From the NCBI GenBank assembly GCA_019636565.1, contig JAHBXG010000014.1:27633-91632 (forward strand): a DNA stretch of 64,000 bases. Direction: 5' to 3'. Position numbers and translations under genes: made by a program. The notes beneath the pieces were generated by a model. It ran no database searches, was not told the DNA's origin, and saw nothing but the letters and a program-made list of their open reading frames with translations. Source of the stretch: Phycisphaeraceae bacterium (GTDB lineage Bacteria > Planctomycetota > Phycisphaerae > Phycisphaerales > UBA1924). Shown one piece after another: positions 61,732-64,000 of this stretch (the stretch's first letter is position 1; every line of letters starts with the position of its first letter).

Positions 61732-63237
61732 CTACTGGCGTTCGACCGCCCCCTCCGGCGCCGCATAGAACTCCTCGAGCGACCGCGTCGCAACATCCCC
61801 CTGCAGGGGCAGCCACCGCTGAAACACCTTCGGCTGCTCCGCACCCTTCGGCAGAAGCAGCAACGCCCCCGTGTACGCCCGGTTCTTCCCCACCTTGTTG
61901 TCCAGCCGCGCCCGGAAGTAATAGAGAGATTCGGCCAGCGCCACCGGATACCGGCTCGGCTCGCCCATCTCGCCCGCTTCGCCCCGCAGGCTCAAATCCT
62001 GCGAACGAGTCGCCAGCGCACGCTGGAACTCCACCGCCGACAACGCCTTCTGCCGGATCGACGGCACCACGTTCTCCTGCGCATCCACAAACACCCAGGC
62101 CTTCTGATCCGCCAGCCACGCCTCCGCCGCCAAATGCCCGCCCCCGATCAGCGACGTCTCCACATCCGGCAGCATCAGGCTCAATTCCCGCGCCGGGATC
62201 CCGATCGCGTTCAGGCACGCCGCGACCAGCGTCCCGTATTCCACGCAGCTAAACCGCCCGCCCCTCCCCGCCTCCTGAACGATCGAGATCGCATCCGGCT
62301 GCGTCGGCCGCCCGCCCCCATCGTGTTCCCACAGGCCGTGCACGTACGCGCACACCCGCCGAACCTTCTCAAGGTCGCTTGTCGCGCCCTCGCACAACTT
62401 GTCCAGCCCGCACAACTTTCGCAGTTCCGTCGCGTATTTCTCATCCGCGACGCCGTACGACAAGCTCGATTTTCCGCTCCCGCCCTTCTCAAACTCCAGC
62501 CGCTTCAGCCCGCGATCGATCCGATGCACATATCCATCCGGAGTCTCAAACTTGAACACCTCCGGCCCGAACGCCGGCGATGTATCCAGCGACACGATCT
62601 CCTGCACCACCGCCGTCTCGCGCCCTCCCATCACCGAGATCCGTCGCCGCTTCCGCGGCAGATGATCATCCTTCCCGATCGACCAGCGCGTTACTTCCCC
62701 CGTCGGGCCGATCACCTCCACCACATCGCACGAAATGCCCCCAACCTCTTCCTGCCCCAGCAATCGCACCGAGCCGCCGCCCGGAGTCAGCCGCGCCCGC
62801 CCTTGCTGCGTGAATTCGCGGAACAACACCACGCTCAGAAACGAACCCGCGTTCGATGCCGCGTCCTCGTACGTCCCGTGCGTGCACACCTTGCGAACGT
62901 GATCGATCACCCCGAGCCGCGCTCCGTCGTACGCGATCTCCTGAATCGACTCCCCGACCAGATTCGATCGAGGCACAACCACCCGCGCCCAGAAGTACGG
63001 CAGCTCATCATCCGCGCTGCGCTGCTGCTTCACCCGCGCGATGGTCTTGCGGCTGGGGTCGCCGTACGTCGCGTCCCCCACCCGATAACACGCCACCACA
63101 TACTCAACCTTCTGAAGGCTCGCCAGCGCCTGATCGGCTCGGTTCAGTGTCTCCGGCGCACTCTCGCCCAACGCCCCACAAAGCGTCAGCAACGACGCCC
63201 ACACGAAACCGAGTGTTTGCAACCGGGTGATTGTCAC
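61732..63237 (-). CDS. Exported transglutaminase-like protein
   Basis: A 501-residue protein from a GTG start with a signal peptide (about 7-25, LGFVWASLLTLCGALG). Residues about 30-235 resemble an outer-membrane-lipoprotein carrier-like beta domain (RADQALASLQKVEYVVACYR onward, with RGGRE-type turns). The C-terminal transglutaminase-like fold has the catalytic triad Cys331 (GRFSCVEYGTLVAACLNAIG), His368 (GGHLAAEAW) and Asp385 (WVFVDAQ). Bacterial members can be proteases, amidases or cross-linkers. The P1B ATPase gene follows 49 bases downstream on the same strand. Confidence 0.85.
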   Translation of the reverse strand: MTITRLQTLGFVWASLLTLCGALGESAPETLNRADQALASLQKVEYVVACYRVGDATYGDPSRKTIARVKQQRSADDELPYFWARVVVPRSNLVGESIQEIAYDGARLGVIDHVRKVCTHGTYEDAASNAGSFLSVVLFREFTQQGRARLTPGGGSVRLLGQEEVGGISCDVVEVIGPTGEVTRWSIGKDDHLPRKRRRISVMGGRETAVVQEIVSLDTSPAFGPEVFKFETPDGYVHRIDRGLKRLEFEKGGSGKSSLSYGVADEKYATELRKLCGLDKLCEGATSDLEKVRRVCAYVHGLWEHDGGGRPTQPDAISIVQEAGRGGRFSCVEYGTLVAACLNAIGIPARELSLMLPDVETSLIGGGHLAAEAWLADQKAWVFVDAQENVVPSIRQKALSAVEFQRALATRSQDLSLRGEAGEMGEPSRYPVALAESLYYFRARLDNKVGKNRAYTGALLLLPKGAEQPKVFQRWLPLQGDVATRSLEEFYAAPEGAVERQ

Positions 63238-63362
63238 TTCGCTGCGCCTGCCCGAACAGATTCCCCGCCCCGGTCAACGAACAGCGGACGCTGTTCTTGC
63301 CGCGACGTGTCCTCGGATCACACATTCTTTGCGTTCGGGCCTTCGGTTCCGAATCGATTGCG

Positions 63363-63391
63363 AAAATGAAGACGGATTCATCTTCAATCCG
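63363..63391 (-). terminator. Probable terminator of moxR
   Basis: On the minus strand CGGATT-GAAGATG-AATCCG is followed by TCTTCATTTT. It lies 12 bases beyond the moxR stop; the stem is short and the T-run interrupted. Confidence 0.6.
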
Positions 63392-63402
63392 CCCTCGCGC
63401 CC

Positions 63403-64000
63403 TTAGCGCAGCACCTCGTTCATCTGCCGCCGCTCCAGTTCCGTCGCTCCATCGATCGGAATCTCCTTCAGCAGATTGTCGATGATCGCATCCGTCGTTA
63501 CCTGGTCCGCCTCGGCATTGAAATTCGTCATCAACCTGTGGCGCAGCACGGGTTTGGCAATCTGCCTCACGTGCTCCGGCGTCACGTGCGTTGCCCCGGT
63601 CAGCATCGCGCGGGCCTTGGCCGCCAGCACCAAAAACTCGCTCGCGCGCGGGCCGGCCCCCCAGGCCAAATATGCCTCCACCAGTTTCGGGCGCTTCCCA
63701 CCGCCATCAAACGGCTCTTTCACCCGCGTCGCGCGAACCAGCCTGAGCGCATACTTAATGACATGATCCGGCGCCGGCATCGCCCGCACCAGGTCCTGAA
63801 TCTTCTTAATGTCCGCCGCCGACAGAACCGCCTGCGTCTGCACGCTCGCACGCGTCACGCTCCGCTTCACAATCTCCTCTTCCTCGCTCAGCGTCGGATA
63901 GGAGATCTGAATCTGGAACATAAACCGGTCCAACTGTGCCTCCGGCAGCGGATACGTCCCTTCCTGTTCAATCGGGTTCTGCGTCGCCAGCACAAAGAAA
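63403..64000 (-). CDS. MoxR-type AAA+ ATPase, C-terminal part
   Basis: Only about 199 C-terminal residues are in the window; the gene continues past the right edge. LATQNPIEQEGTYPLPEAQL carries the sensor-1 Asn and the conserved MoxR block, followed by DRFMFQI, and a C-terminal lid domain (GAGPRASEFLVLAAKARAML, HRLMTNFNAEAD). MoxR ATPases act as chaperones for VWA-domain partners that follow them, but here the genes downstream are unrelated (transglutaminase-like), so its usual DUF58/VWA partners, if any, are upstream. A hairpin follows its stop. Confidence 0.92.
   Translation of the reverse strand, partial: FFVLATQNPIEQEGTYPLPEAQLDRFMFQIQISYPTLSEEEEIVKRSVTRASVQTQAVLSAADIKKIQDLVRAMPAPDHVIKYALRLVRATRVKEPFDGGGKRPKLVEAYLAWGAGPRASEFLVLAAKARAMLTGATHVTPEHVRQIAKPVLRHRLMTNFNAEADQVTTDAIIDNLLKEIPIDGATELERRQMNEVLR

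Noticed and set aside
1..64000. tRNA or rRNA genes
   Set aside because: I looked for T-arm (GTTCGAATC-like) sequences with matching acceptor stems on both strands and found no complete cloverleaf. A tRNAscan-SE run would settle this.
1..64000. CRISPR arrays, prophage or integrase genes
   Set aside because: No regularly spaced repeats of CRISPR size and no phage structural or integrase proteins. The S74 domain alone is not evidence of a prophage.

Overview
The window is a high-GC bacterial chromosome segment, most likely from the Planctomycetota, class Phycisphaerae. The main reason is a set of seven exported proteins that end in the same paired EF-hand (dockerin-like) tail, ending in LLCP or a close variant. 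I recall this tail as characteristic of Phycisphaerae (GC-type dockerin). A surface protein with a PEP-CTERM-like end, a SPINDLY-type O-GlcNAc transferase and a PocR/GAF/SpoIIE phosphatase fit the same lineage. I saw no rRNA, tRNA, CRISPR array or prophage.

Layout. 1-2.1 kb: psd-pssA phospholipid genes, divergent from sucD. 2.1-4.9 kb: a lower-GC accessory patch at the 3' end of sucD, with an unknown protein, a second diverged sucD tail, a Fic enzyme and a small membrane ORF. 5-9.5 kb: a choice-of-anchor A surface protein, DNA polymerase IV, GDP-mannose 4,6-dehydratase and pyrE. 9.5-15.5 kb: two exported helical proteins, an OGT-like glycosyltransferase and a PP2C-type phosphatase. 15.5-21 kb: nadA, a lipoprotein, a PilZ protein, a glycosyltransferase, a TauE/SafE permease and an MRJP/yellow-type lipoprotein. 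21-24.6 kb: zwf, pgl and a P-loop/deoxyribosyltransferase-like fusion.

24.7-45.1 kb is the most distinctive part. Dockerin-tailed secreted proteins (four in tandem, then three dispersed) surround a DUF4870 membrane protein, a NarL-type two-component system, an LptB-like ATPase with a PEGA lipoprotein, a surface protein with a self-processing S74 chaperone domain, cysS and metG. The ectodomains are unrelated (C-type lectin, Kelch-like, Ig-like, beta-sandwich) but the tail is constant. This suggests a common attachment or sorting step whose receptor is not recognisable in the window.

45.2-51.4 kb: an HTH/membrane protein, a metallophosphoesterase and an 870-base gap with a C-depleted G-rich tract, several hairpins and a strong terminator with no gene in front of it (candidate non-coding RNA). 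Then come an unknown gene, a tandem rhodanese, a cysteine synthase and a REP-associated Y1 transposase with hairpin repeats. 51.4-64 kb: a pseudopilin with a membrane-protein partner, an RND efflux pump with a divergent TetR regulator and operator-like palindrome, an MBL-fold hydrolase, a P1B-4 metal ATPase, a transglutaminase-like protein and the C-terminal part of a MoxR ATPase cut by the right edge.
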